Shown here in pieces: positions 12,125 through 24,464 of a stretch of DNA of 64,000 bases (the stretch's first letter is position 1; each line of letters begins with the position of its first letter). The stretch is taken from assembly GCA_039619475.1 (NCBI GenBank), contig CM077116.1:8294501-8358500 (forward strand). The letters run 5' to 3'. The stretch comes from Icerya purchasi. Its lineage: Eukaryota > Arthropoda > Insecta > Hemiptera > Monophlebidae. The translations under genes and the position numbers were made by a program. Under the pieces are notes generated by a model. The model had not been told where the DNA came from. It ran no database searches and worked only from the letters and a program-made list of their open reading frames with translations.

Positions 12125-13105
12125 TTTTTTGTTTTTGTTTTATTCATTTATTTATTTCTTTTTAGGCTTTAAAAACAAATTCCATCCAACGAATCAATGT
12201 TATTTATTTATTATATGTTAAAACATCTGAAACAATGAGTTACACAAATATCTCTTTAATGATAATAGCTTTCGATTCCTGAATTTGGTGATTTTTTTTC
12301 TTTATACCCAAATAATGCCATCACCGATTTAACTAAAATAACACCCCTGCGTATTATTTTTACACTTTAGCAAATTATACATCTTTGCCGATAATATTAG
12401 ATGTTCTTATTCGATAAATATATAATTGTTACTTAAAAAAATTTCACTACCCGCGCTACATTACAAGTTGACGTCATAAGTGCGATCGCATATTTTGATC
12501 AGCCCACAGCTTGTTTTGTGAAAAAAGGAATCGTTCATAATTTCAAATTAAATGACAAAAACAGAACTTTGTTTCCTTACTGCGTACGAAATTATACCAA
12601 AACAAAAAAAGCCCCTAAAATTCACCATTATCGGCCTATGCATAATTTAATAATACGTCAGTTTTTACCAAATACTGCTTAATTTAGAGCTTGATTTTGA
12701 ATAAACTACCGTTTTTACTATCAACACTTTTTAAATGTTATTTTCGTATATTAATTTATCAATATTAAGTATTCCGCAGAAAGGGAAAAAAAAACGTGAT
12801 GATCAAACAACAAACGATCCATCGTATCGAAAAACTGATTGAATGATACTTGCCGATAACTTCTTTCGTTTCAGTACAATTTAAATTATCGTATAACTTA
12901 AATTAAAAACCGCCTTACCTTCATCTAAATGTGATTTTCGTTGAAAACGAATAAAATAGTATACAACGAACGCAACTTAATACATCACAAATACCGGCCA
13001 AATTCGCTGAAAGGACGATGGTTTTTTTCGTTGTTTGGAATTATAAATTTTATTAAATGTAAATATCTGTATTATTTGTTGTTTTTTTTTTTTTTGCATT
13101 TTTAG
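12125..13105. other. AT-rich DNA, probably the intron before the 13.1-kb exon
   Basis: No feature was recognised. It ends in a strong acceptor: a pyrimidine tract of about 20 bases followed by GCATTTTTAG at 13096-13105. Confidence 0.4.
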
Positions 13106-14401
13106 GTTGATAAACTGACTTCAAACATCAGAACCCATTATTCGCTCGAACAATCGGATATCGAAATAAACGACAAACGAAAATTAGTAAATAAATTAAA
13201 CACGAACAGGATGAACTTCGTCGATAACAAGTTTTTCGAAATGGCGAACGATAATTCACTTACCGCGTGGGAAAACTTGTTTTCGACTAGCACTGATCAG
13301 GTACATGGGAAAATCAACAGGTTAAATAAAGAACTGGTAAGTGGTGATCATGGTAAAGAATATCGGATAGAGGGGCCCGGCAGCGAGCTACTAGCTGAAC
13401 AGTACAAGGAATGTCAAATTAGGCCGAACGTCAGATGGGAAGCAAACGTTATAAATAAAGAATCGCTAAGTGGCCAAGATGAGAAATTCCAAAATATCGA
13501 GTTGAAAACAAAGTCGGATGAGGCGAAATTTCAAGACGTCCGTAAAAATCAAATGTTCAATGTTTGCATGTTGCGCAACGATAAATATCGGAACATAGAC
13601 GATCTGATCGATTTTGGAAACTGTTACGATGAAACCGAAGTTGAAGACTTCTCGAAGAGAAATCATTCGGTTAGAAGTTTCAACGTTGATCAGTTGTATA
13701 AAGAAGTAAACGAAATAAACAACGAACAGCTGCTAGATCGGAAAGGTACGACATTTGAAACAGAAACAACATGGAATAAACCAAATTTCGAATTGGACAC
13801 AAACGGGGACGCATTCGACCGAAGCAGTGAGTTTCGACCAACGATACCGCTCGAATTCAATAGCTCCGGAAGAGTAAGCGGATCGAATAAGTTACCATCC
13901 GACTGCGCAGATAGAGAATTTCGAACCGTTAAATTAGAAACAAGTTTAAGTAACGCGGAATTCCAGGAAGCGCGTAAAAATCGGATTTTAGACGTTGCTC
14001 AATTGAAAAACGATGGATACCTGATCGCGGAAAATTGTAATAGCGCAATTATGGGCCAGGACTATTATGGCAAGGCTGAGGTGGAGGAAGAAATTTCGCG
14101 ATTTTTCAGCAGTAATTGCATACCGCCTCAGAAGTACCCCTCCTACCCGCAAAACGAAACGACCGCCTTCATACCTCGTTCGTTTTTTGTCAAAAATAAT
14201 TTTACTTCGTCCGATCTGCTCGAGCTGAAGAATGATGCCTCATCTTTACGCATTAATCAGAAATTACGTGTCAATCTAAACAGATTGAACGAAGACGACA
14301 ACGAGTATAAATTATTTCCCTCTTATAATTTATGCGATCTCGGCTACAACAACAGGCAGTCATCTTCGAAAGAAACAGGCCAATTCAGTTTTTTTAAGTA
14401 A
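13106..14401 (+). CDS. Terminal exon of an orphan acidic protein with internal repeats
   Basis: The frame is open for 431 codons from a consensus 3' splice site to the TAA at 14399-14401. An internal ATG lies at 13211 (396 codons from there), but the 35 upstream codons are also open and codon-like, so I take the exon to begin at 13106 in phase 0, with earlier exons elsewhere. Base composition is much richer in G+C than the flanks, which supports real coding. The protein is hydrophilic and rich in Asn, Glu, Asp and Lys, with no signal peptide or membrane segment in this part. Counting from the ATG, residues 91-127 and 235-271 are related (shared F, L-T, A-FQ-RKN, V, L-ND-Y; about 14 of 36 identical). 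A third, weaker unit lies at 38-75 (NKE-SG pattern). No known domain was recognised and function is unknown. Confidence 0.75.
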   Translation, partial: VDKLTSNIRTHYSLEQSDIEINDKRKLVNKLNTNRMNFVDNKFFEMANDNSLTAWENLFSTSTDQVHGKINRLNKELVSGDHGKEYRIEGPGSELLAEQYKECQIRPNVRWEANVINKESLSGQDEKFQNIELKTKSDEAKFQDVRKNQMFNVCMLRNDKYRNIDDLIDFGNCYDETEVEDFSKRNHSVRSFNVDQLYKEVNEINNEQLLDRKGTTFETETTWNKPNFELDTNGDAFDRSSEFRPTIPLEFNSSGRVSGSNKLPSDCADREFRTVKLETSLSNAEFQEARKNRILDVAQLKNDGYLIAENCNSAIMGQDYYGKAEVEEEISRFFSSNCIPPQKYPSYPQNETTAFIPRSFFVKNNFTSSDLLELKNDASSLRINQKLRVNLNRLNEDDNEYKLFPSYNLCDLGYNNRQSSSKETGQFSFFK

Positions 14402-14582
14402 TTCAAATTGTACCAGCGTCTAGCTACTAAAAATATTTTGTAAATTTTGTAAATATTGAAAAAATTTCGGGAACGCCTCGGTAAACCGAGAATATTTTTA
14501 TTTGTAACAAAATCAAAACATTTCTAGCCAATTTTAATTTTTACCAACGCATAACATGATAAATCATAATCAATTCTGTTCA

Positions 14583-14624
14583 GTATATATATATAAAAAT
14601 ATGTATACATATATATATATAAAA

Positions 14625-14675
<51 letters not shown>

Positions 14676-14760
14676 TATTTATAAATATGTATATATATAT
14701 ATATAAATATGTATATATATATATATAAATATGTATATATATATATAAATATGTATATAT
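14583..14760. repeat. TA-rich imperfect microsatellite in the presumed 3' UTR
   Basis: Runs of (TA)n are separated by the recurring phrase TATAAATATG, giving a second periodicity within the array. Confidence 0.85.
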
Positions 14761-14932
14761 TGTTACAGTTTATTATAAATCAGTATAATGAATGACTTTA
14801 CAGTAATTTGCGAAAAGTCTGCAATCGTTTCAACGAATGAAAATTGAACTTTTGTTCCAAAATATATATATAATTATGGAAAGAAAAAAAATATCGACAA
14901 CTTTTTTTTGTAGGCTATATTTAATTTCTTTC

Positions 14933-14938
14933 AATAAA
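14933..14938 (+). promoter_or_regulatory. Candidate polyadenylation signal AATAAA
   Basis: It is the first AATAAA found after the stop at 14401, about 530 bp downstream. In such AT-rich DNA the motif is common by chance, so this is weak. Confidence 0.25.
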
Positions 14939-14999
14939 ATTCTCTACAGTTTTGTGTTTCTTAAGACAATAATTCTAAATCATGGCAAATATTAAAATT

Positions 15000-16336
15000 T
15001 TTCACATATTATGTATATTCTACAAATTCTGTAATAAGCAGATGCGTGTTTATATTTTTCTTCTTTTTCAATTACTGGCGCGAAAATTTCATTATAATAA
15101 CTTTTTGCTATTTGTTATTTTAACTATCCTTTTCACGGTGTGACTAGAATATTGATGGTATTATTTAATAGAGCAATTTTAAAAAGTGAGGGAGTTTGCT
15201 ATTTTAAAAATTACTCTTTCAATTTACATCAGAATTTTCCATTTTCGATTCTCTCCGTACCGAAGTTACCACTGAACATATTCGTATTAAATTCTTCCTT
15301 GATCTTCCTTCTTGTTGTTATAATATTTTAGATATATGCATTATATAGTTGTATGTAGCTTATGTTAAATTTTCGGGTATTACTTATTTATTACGTTACA
15401 TATTCATATTTTATCGACGTCTCTTTCAAGATGACCATAAATTTAGTTTTAAACATTTAAAATACTCTATACCGAACTTTCTTTTGCTGTAACAAAGCGG
15501 TATGTATTTAAATATTTTTTAAAAAATAGCAATACCCATCTATTTTTATTTCGTATCTTATTGTTAAATATAGTGTACTACAGTTCTTACACTTAATATG
15601 TCACTTATTACACATACGCACACATATATATTCATGTATGGGAATAGGTTCCATAAGATAAATTGTAAGCGTAAACAATTTTTTCACTTATTTCGTTACC
15701 ATAGCATTAATATTAGTAATATATTTTTCTTTCTTTTGTTATTAAAAATGACAACATTTTACGAATAATTAAATGTTTATTAATAAACAAAAAGAAAAAA
15801 AAAGTTATTATTTGTAATATTAGCTGGACGATAACAATTCGTATTTTAATTTTTAAATATTTGTGTAATATCCACTTGACGACATAGATTTATAATAGTT
15901 TATTAGATGATTATTTATTTATTTAGGTAACCTGCCTAAATGAACCACGAATCGCTTTTAATTACACGGGCGTAGTTCTCGTATTTTATTCTTCACTTGT
16001 TAAGTAGTTAAGCGCTATTTGTGAACTGTTAGATTTTTTAAGCTTATTTCAAATTGTTATTTCAGTTCTGTACATTTAGAACTTGCTCGTAATCTTCACC
16101 GCAAGAACACAAAAATTTATAAGCGTTTTCGAACACTCATCGAATTTTTAACTTTGCCCTTAATAACACTTTGTAAATACGATTTTATAATTTTAATATG
16201 TATCGCACCTTTTATAGCATTGCATGCAATTGTGACTACCTTTTAACTATTAAAATTTACCTTTTATTTATGAACCTTAATTTTAAGAATTTATAACTAA
16301 GCTTAATTAAGCACCTTACACTACCACGAATTTTGC

Positions 16337-16396
<60 letters not shown>

Positions 16397-17485
16397 GTAT
16401 CTGTACTAATGATTTACTACTTTATTTTTTCGAATATTCATCGACTTTTATTAACATTTTCAACATAAACGTTGAATATTTAAATGACTTACTTGGTCGC
16501 ATTCGTGACGCCGGGATTAATATCTTAGCAATTTTTTGCACGTATAAATACGTGCATACTACTTCAATGAGGATTAATGTTAAACTCGAAGTAAACAAAA
16601 AAAAATAAAAAAAATACACTAATATCCAAATTAAATAGAACTAAAAATTAACAATTTTTTTCTAAAATCATTTTTTAATATTAATTATTTCTTCCTCTGC
16701 GCATAAATATAGTGTTTACTTCAACATTTCAACCTAATTTTTAGATTTTCTTCTTCAGATAAACTAAAAAAATAATTTTTTCACGTTATAATTATTAATT
16801 TTTTAATGATTTATCCAACCAAACCAGATATTATAAAATCCATGTTGCGTCTTTTTAACATTTACTCGATGCTGCATTTATACCGATGACCACTAGTTCC
16901 GGCGTCAATGCACTGCGCAATCTGAGATCGTAAATTTATTTCTTTTCTTTTTTATGTTGCACATTATGACAAACCATTTTTTTGACCACTTATCTAAACA
17001 TATATTTATAACATTAACTTGGAGTTTTGTTCTCTACTACGACTGCGAACTATTTTATCTTATTGCATCGCTGATGATTTTATTATAATTTGTTTCTTTA
17101 ATATATTTGCAGCGAATTTTTTATATAATTTTACATTTAATTGCACTTTTTATTGCACATACGTATTTCCATATGCACCAAATAAATTTTATTGCACCCG
17201 CACTGTTTTAATTATTTGTTAAAGAGCTTTTTATTACTAATTTAGAGCTCAATTTTTTAGGCGCTGTGTTTTTTTTTATTTATTTTGATTTCTTTTAATT
17301 TCTAAGTGACAAATACTGGCTAAATTAATAGATAATAAAACATTAATGCATACAATAACATCTGATAAATGCAAAACGTTTGACCTAAAGTTTTTCTGTA
17401 TCTCCTCTACATTATTAGTTAGTAATATTCATTATGAAGTGTTTATCTCAAGGCATCGTAAAAAAAACTATATTATATATACATA
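15000..17485. other. AT-rich non-coding DNA with a (TA)n tract
   Basis: Nothing was recognised except a (TA)n run at about 16340-16398. Open frames of up to 90 codons here pass through the microsatellite or are phenylalanine/isoleucine-rich and show no coding signature. Confidence 0.45.
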
Positions 17486-17765
17486 CAAGGGCGTCGCCAG
17501 CCGATGAGCCAGAGGGGGGGGGGCAAGATGATTGAAAGAGGATATGGGTTATAGGAAAAATAAAATTTATAAATTGTAAAGGCTTAATATTTTATTAACC
17601 AAGAATAAAATTCTTAATTAAAACATCATTTTCGTGGGTTTCTGGCAAATTGTTCTACTACTTTATTATAAAAGTCTTCTAAATTGTCCATGATTACGCG
17701 CCTATGAATAATCATCATGTCCAGTTGATTAAAACGTTTCAAGGCTCGGGGGGGGGAGGGGCTGC
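17486..17765. mobile_element. hAT-like MITE, right end missing
   Basis: It starts CAAGGGCGTCGCCAGCC and matches the intact copy at 21568-21823 block for block: a G-run followed by CAAGATGAT, GTTATAGGAAAAATAAA, CCATGATTACGCGCCTATGA, CAGTTGATTAAAA, then GTTTCAAGG and a second G-run. The final GCTGGCGACGCCC terminus of the intact copy is absent. Confidence 0.75.
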
Positions 17766-17769
17766 TTAA

Positions 17770-20700
17770 ACTGATTGAAATAAAAGAAAAATAAAGTACT
17801 ATTCGAGTTGATAAAATTTATTCACGTACGAAACACATATCGCATTAGTTTGAATTTTCAGAAAATCTTTCTGCAACTGCAATCTTTTTTCTTTTGAAAA
17901 AAAGGAATTTTTAGAAATTAAATCTTCATTTAAATATTTTTCGATAACATCATAAAGCTGTTTCAATTTTTAATCGCGTTTAACGCGCGTTAAGTTATCT
18001 TTTAATAGCGCTTATAGAATAGGAATGCACGTCATTAAGATCAATATGTTTTTTTTTTTATATACGACGGTAATAGATGGTCACCATTTTGCTTTTATTT
18101 AGATTTTCCGAAATGTTCATTTTTTGCTGGTTTAGTATTTAACAGTACGTATTTAAGTTGGAATGTATTCCAGAGATAGAATTTATCACCTGTAAATAAT
18201 TAATATAATTCGCTAATTTATTAATAACACTTTTTTTTAAGATACATTTCTCTCTGTACCTCCTTGGCCACGTATATGCACGCGGTATTTTTCTGCTTAG
18301 TGCATAAATAAATAAATTTTGATTTCCACTCTTCACCGTGCAAAATACAATTTTGTTCCTGTAAGAATCACGATTTTTATTTTTTTTCATTTACTCCGCA
18401 AACTTTAAACGATTGTTTTCGTGCTTTCTACGAGCGTCTTCGATTTGGGAACTTGTGTGTTAATAAAGTTTCGTATGAACTTTCTGTTCTACAGAGACAA
18501 TAGAACTGCGAAGTTTGTGGTATTTGAATAAATCCCGGATATATAGATATATACATATATAAGTGAAATGGATTTATATCTGAGCTCGTAACGTTTCGGA
18601 TTTTTGGTTGTTTTACTTCGTGAATTTTGATAATAAAAGAATACTGAAGCGCTCGCATTGTCTTTTATATTTCGGAAGAAAAGGTTGGGAATACGTCGAT
18701 TAAAAAAATAAAATTTGGATTAAAACTTTTTTGCCGAAACTAGAAACCGCCAGCAGGAAACATAATGTATGCGAGAGAAGTATTTTAAATATAATGTTCT
18801 CCCCTTAAAATGAAATATTAACCACACTTTTTCTTCAAAAATTTCCGTTTCAGCAGTGATTAATATCGATAATATTACAAATTGTTTCCTTTCTTAGAAA
18901 ATCTAGAGGACAATATTTAAGTCGTTCGCGATTATTGCGTCTTCCATTTCAAAATTGGATTTTTAAATAATTTTGGGGATTTTTCATTTATCCTATGTAA
19001 ATATATGTATATATACAATATTGGCAAATCGATTAGAAATATGAAAAAAAGAGCGCTTTTTTTTTTTGAGTAAATCGCCAGTGCTAAAGTATGAACAAGT
19101 AAAAAAAGGAATACATTTTTGAGGAAGAAATTGGGAGACGCTTTATAAGAAAACGATAACCTCAGTGAGATTACACATTATCAAAGGAGAAACGTTAGAT
19201 TCAGGTTGGAGATTGCAGGAATAGGAATTGAATGAAGGGCTACTAGATACAAATTGTAGCTTGTTGGTACGCTGTAATTTTAAGATTTTTTTTTTTTTTA
19301 TTTACTCGCTTTAATTGGTTTTATCATATTCGACTAATTATTTTCGTTTTGTTAGCGCATTCTTTTCATTATTTAACGCATATTGCGCAATTATTGTTCT
19401 ATCGGTTGTCGAATTTTGTGGAAAAATTCTGTTGTGAGACGCTCTTTGAGTGAAATATGGAAGTTTTCGATTGCAATTTTCTCGTTTCCTTTATTTTAGA
19501 TTTCACGGAGAGTTATTTTTATATAGTATTGAAATTTCTCGATTTAATTTAAATTTTAACGTACCTAATTAATAAGGTTACGTGTTGGGAGCGACTGTGT
19601 TCAGAGTGACCATATTTAAAGCCGACGTCTAAAAGGGACAGGAAAGGTAATTTCCTGGAAATCTCTGATATACTACTACAATGAACTACGAGATCATATT
19701 CTGTTACGGTTCTCTTATAAGTTATGTAATTTCTAAATTCGTTATTATTTACTTTAAACTTGATATTTTTATATTAACATTAACATTTAATGGTATACAA
19801 TATTATAAAAACGTAATTTAATGCAAAATGTATATAATTTTTGTTAATGTAAAATTGCAATAGATGAATGGAAACGTACTCATATCCAGTTTAATTTTTC
19901 TAACAAAACGCACTTGTGTAAATGCTCTATACTTTTAGTTAAAAATGAAATATTAATGATTAAACTGACTATAAGTATATGCTTCTAATCATGTATTATA
20001 ATTTCGAGCAGTTTTAACAAAATAACTTGGCCGCTCTAGTTCGCATATATGTAATAATAATAATAAAAATGTCTGGGTCGTTTTGAACATCCAAGTCGAA
20101 TATAATAATAATAATAAAAAAGATCCAATGGTCGCTCTGAATACCATTATTGGTGAGTCGCTGTGAACACGACACCAATTAATAAGTAAGAAATATCAAA
20201 AAAGCAGATTTAAGCTTACTAAGATTGTGAATGAAAAAATTTTACAAGTAAATTATCAAGTAATAGATAATCGATATACCGTAAAATATTTTTTATGCCG
20301 AAAATAACTTTGAAGTGGCTGAAAAATAAATTCTCGAATACGGTGCGGTGAAATAAATTTTTAGTAATTTAAATATTTTTAAATACAATTAAGTTTTCTA
20401 TGTTTTGCTTGATGCAGAGTAAGAAATTTTCGTTAACACGATACATTAATGCCTACGTCGATTATTAGAATTAATGTCTCGGTAATGTACTTCTTTTTTT
20501 TTTTTATTCCGATTTGTAATCTTTTTTTTCCCCCTTTTCTTTTTTGTTTTTACGATAAGGCAAGTAAGGTGTAATTCTATATATGTTTAAGTAAAAATGG
20601 CTGCAGTTGAAAAAGTGGGAAATTCTCGACTTGTTTTCTGAAAAACTGATCGTTTTCGCCTGATGGACTCCAAAAAAAAAAATCAATTTTATCCTGCGTG

Positions 20701-21567
20701 TAGGTGTTTACCTTGTTTTGTTGAAAACCAATTTCCGCTGAAAGTAGGCAACACGTATAAGGACACAGCGAGTAATAAATATGCATAAATCAAAAGAGAC
20801 CAAAAATGGAGCAACGTCCTCCTTCAATTCTAAAAAAAAGTAATAAACGGAAAACGAAGATTTATTAGATAAAAATGCTGCAACTATTTTTTGTAGTTGA
20901 ATTGTTTTTGAAATAGTGCATGAAGTGTTAAAGGTAATTAATCAATTTGAAGACTTTGTTTTAATGAAGTTTTTTCCAAATAATTGTGCTCAATAAGAAA
21001 ATAAAAAATGATACACTATGCGTGTTATTTGAAAAATCTTTGATCTCTGTTCCCTCAGTAAAATTTTGTTCTATTTCGCACAATTCGACCTGAAATAAAA
21101 AATAAACACAGAATACTATGGGCTTAAAAAAAATTCGAATTGCCCGCACGTGAATGTTTTGTAAAAGAAATTTAAACAGTCTGAGAAGCAAATGCAAACG
21201 TCTTTTATTTCTTTATTTATTTTTTATTATATATATATATATATATATGGCAACAGTCAATAATGGGGAGAGGTCTATCCAGACGCAGCGCTGTAGGTTT
21301 AGTCGGAGGAGTTAGAATTCGATTGGATACTGATGTAATATAAGATTTTTCTATTCCTAAAAGAGTAGAATTCTAAAAACACGGACTATTTCTAAATTTT
21401 ATATATGTTACATAAACGGAAATTGTTCATTAAAATTAAGGTTTCTATCATAACTACTATTTCATTTCGTTCTGACGTTTATCGTAGTATTGAATTACGG
21501 GCATGTTTGCTCTGTGAAACCCACAACTTATTTCTAATAAAAAAAAACAAACTGAAATGGTCTAAGA
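17770..21567. other. AT-rich non-coding DNA
   Basis: No exon or element with recognisable ends was seen over 3.8 kb. It contains short AATAATAATA runs near 20050 and 20105, and a (TA)n run at about 21230-21248. Confidence 0.45.
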
Positions 21568-21823
21568 CAAGGGTGTCGCTAGCCTATGATCCAGGGGGGG
21601 GGGCAAGATGATAGAATGAGGATATGAGTTATAGGAAAAATAAATATTTTATCAAACAAGAATAAAATCTCAATTAAAACATAATTTTCATGGGTTTCTA
21701 ATAAAAGTCTTCCAAATTGTCCATGATTACGCGCCTATGAATACTCATCATTGCAGTTGATTAAAAAGTTTCAAGGTTCCAGGGGGGGCAGCTGCCCCCT
21801 GCCTCCCGCTGGCGACGCCCATG
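21568..21823. mobile_element. Intact 256-bp hAT-like MITE with perfect 8-bp TSD
   Basis: The ends are CAAGGGTGTCGCTAGCC and the inverse of CATGGGCGTCGCCAGCGGG. The perfect 8-bp direct repeat GTCTAAGA flanks it (21560-21567 and 21824-21831), the duplication length of hAT transposition. G-runs near both ends pair with each other. It is non-coding and would have been mobilised in trans. Its terminus closely resembles that of the defective hAT element at 40147-41609 (CATGGGCGCCGCCAGGAT), which makes that lineage a candidate source. Confidence 0.9.
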
Positions 21824-21831
21824 GTCTAAGA

Positions 21832-22162
21832 TATCATCTTTTTAAATTATAAATACGAATGAGTTTTAAAAAAGTTTACCATTTTGTTGAAAATTCTAAA
21901 TGATCATAACTTCAAGTTTACATTAAAACAATAGCATTTATCGATTCGCACCGGATTTATAAAGTTCATTTTTTTCGAAAATTCGCTTTACCTTTCATTT
22001 TAGATAGAACATAAGATGAAAAACTAAGGTAATAATTTCCAAAACTTCCCTAATAAACGAGTATGAAACGAGGCAATAAAGGAAAAAATCGGTGAAATAG
22101 TTTATAATCGTAAATCGTACAACGAAAATATCGCGTTTTTTCTAGCTGCCACAATGTTATAC
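21832..22162. other. AT-rich DNA with no recognised feature
   Basis: Nothing stands out. It ends in the 8-mer TGTTATAC (22155-22162) that borders the following TIR element. Confidence 0.4.
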
Positions 22163-24314
22163 GGTGACTTCCCATTTCGTTTAATTCCCAATTCGTCTAA
22201 TTTCCATTTCGCCTAAATTTAAGGTTTCGGTTACTCAGGTAATAAAAAATAAATCAGACAAACATACGAATGATTTGGTGTTGGCAACAGCGCGTCATCA
22301 TTGTCGAATTTTAAACAGACTAAACGCATCATTATTTTTGCTATTTGATTCCGCTGTTAAAGTTTTTTTTTTCTTTCCGAAAAGCAACAGAAACGTTCAC
22401 ATGAAAATCAGAAGTAAAAAAATACCGCTAAAAATGTTTAATGTAAATATACGCGAAACGACGACTCCGATTAATATTTGCGAGTTATTCCATTCGAAGT
22501 CCAGTGCTCTATAAATCCCCCCCCCCCCCTCCTTATCAGTCAGTATGTAAAAGCTTTATTGCTGTCTAGTGTGACATGAACATTGAAGTGTTCGGAGTTC
22601 CAGAAAAAAAGAAAGAAAAATGATCTAAATAAGGAGTTGTAAACGAATAAATGCTTTATCATAAATTGAAAACAATGCACATTTATGCTAGTTTTATCTA
22701 AGTTCCTCGTTAAAAAGCAAACAGAATACTTTTTATCTTTTTCTTCATTTTTTCGTTTTGGACAGAAATTTGTTTCTAATATTTTCTTTTTAAATCTTAG
22801 AAAAAGGCAGAAAGTGTATTCATTTGTTTATTTGTTTTGTCTTTATTGCGTTGGACTTGTCAGTGGTGGATGATTACCCATCAAAAAGAAGTTGGATTTA
22901 AAAAGCTAATAAACGAAAAGTATTTTTTTTTTTTTTATGAGTACGCCAACGAAAAGCAACAGTCCAATCAGCCAAGGAATCTAAGTAACAGTTCAAAAGG
23001 AGAATAACATATTACATTTTAATCTGGTGCGAGATTGAATGAATGAAAGAAGCTAGAATAGGAACAACTGATAAGGAAGGAAATGAGAGAACATAAGAGT
23101 CATTGTATGGAGTAGGAAAACGAAGATCCAAAAGCCGAGAATAGAAGAGAGAATGTTTTAAAGAGAGTAAGGAACATTCGAAGAAGACGTGATTGATATC
23201 ACACAGAAAAAAGGAATCCTCTGGGTGAAGGGAAAAGTAAAGTTAATATAGCAAAAATGACTTATTAATCGGATAGTATACTTTAAATTTTTTATGTCAA
23301 TAAACTTGTCTTTAATTTTAAATTTTTTCCGACTTACAAATAGAAAGAGATTATATGTTACTCACGTATGTTTTTTTTTTCTTTTTTGTTTGTTCGCGCA
23401 TAACTCATATTCGTGTGGATCGATCATTTTACTGATTCAGACGCCATTTTTCGGCAAATTCAAAAAAAGATAAAGAAAAAAAATCTTCTATTTTACTATT
23501 TAAATTGTCTTAATTCAATAAATTGCCGAAAGATTACGATTTAACATTAAAAAAGGAAAAAGAAAGAGAATATAAAAGACGCCGTTCAATTAACCAAATA
23601 TTTTATAATATACTTTTGACGTAAAAAACAAAAATTTATAGCAATTAAGAGAAAATAATTTTTTAATGGATGACAATTTTTTTTATTCTCTGTTGCCGAA
23701 ATCTAATTGATTACCATTTCATTTAAAACGTAATTTGCAATAAATTTTTCAATTTACAAATATTAGATATACACACATATATACATATATATTATTTACC
23801 TGCTCGATTTGTTTTTATAAATGATACATCCATTGATATATTAGATTGACTCAAAATTGTTGTTTTATTCACAAGCAACAACTTATAATATTCAAGATAG
23901 AAGAATAGTTTCCTTCAGAACGGTGATACGTATAAGTCCCAAGCCAGAACAAATTGCGACTTCATAGCGTAAAGCAGTTAGCATGCGGTGATTTTTCGCA
24001 TATTGAGCCAGATTCGGCATTTCTTACAATCCTTAATGACGCTATCACAGCTAGAAAAATAATAAAATTTGAGTAACAATCATTCAATTTCTCGGGCGGT
24101 TTCGGCAGCGGGCAAACGCGGCATTGTTTGTCAAAGATGCTTTCTCGGTTAAAAAATCGAGGGATCCCCCGCTGCACCAAGGTAATCTATTTTTCTGTCT
24201 CCCAAACGTGACCGTGTTGCCAAGTTGATTTTTTCAAATTATTATTATTATTATTTTTTTAAAGGTCATTCCATTTTTAGGCGAAATGGGAATTAAGCGA
24301 AATGGTACCAGACC
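22163..24314. mobile_element. TIR element with iterated CCATTTCG ends, copy 1
   Basis: The left end is GGTGACTTCCCATTTCG and the right end is the inverse of GGTCTGGTACCATTTCG. Each end repeats the phrase CCAWTTCGYYTAAT two or three times. The flanking 8-mers TGTTATAC and TGTTAAAC differ by one base, an 8-bp target duplication. The same element occurs inverted at 38733-40143 with the same termini. An 8-bp TSD with GG-starting ends excludes Tc1 and piggyBac. Merlin- and hAT-type elements remain possible, and I do not assign a superfamily. It is 2152 bp and carries no intact transposase frame. About 1.1 kb (near 22437-23532) is extra compared with copy 2. Confidence 0.85.
22922..23240 (-). mobile_element. 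3' fragment of an I-like LINE inside copy 1
   Basis: After a poly(T) run at 22923-22937 (the LINE poly(A) tail read on the plus strand), the sequence follows the 3' part of the LINE at 43898-44200. A shared phrase is GAACATTCGAA followed by GTGATTTGAATCACA-like sequence. It is a 5'-truncated insertion of a related, diverged element. Confidence 0.65.
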
Positions 24315-24464
24315 TGTTAAACAGTCCGGTTTTACTAGGCCATCAAATGGTGACATAGGTTTACTTTATTACTATTACGATCATTATATAATGTGGCATA
24401 GAAAACAAGTTTGTAGGGCGTGCCTCAGAGTTTAGCAGCAACCTGTTCTCCATTGGCGTCCATT

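Noticed and set aside
23962..24180. 72-codon frame with CRVC motif as a transposase domain of the 22-kb TIR element
   Set aside because: The equivalent region of copy 2 does not keep the frame and no transposase motif was recognised.
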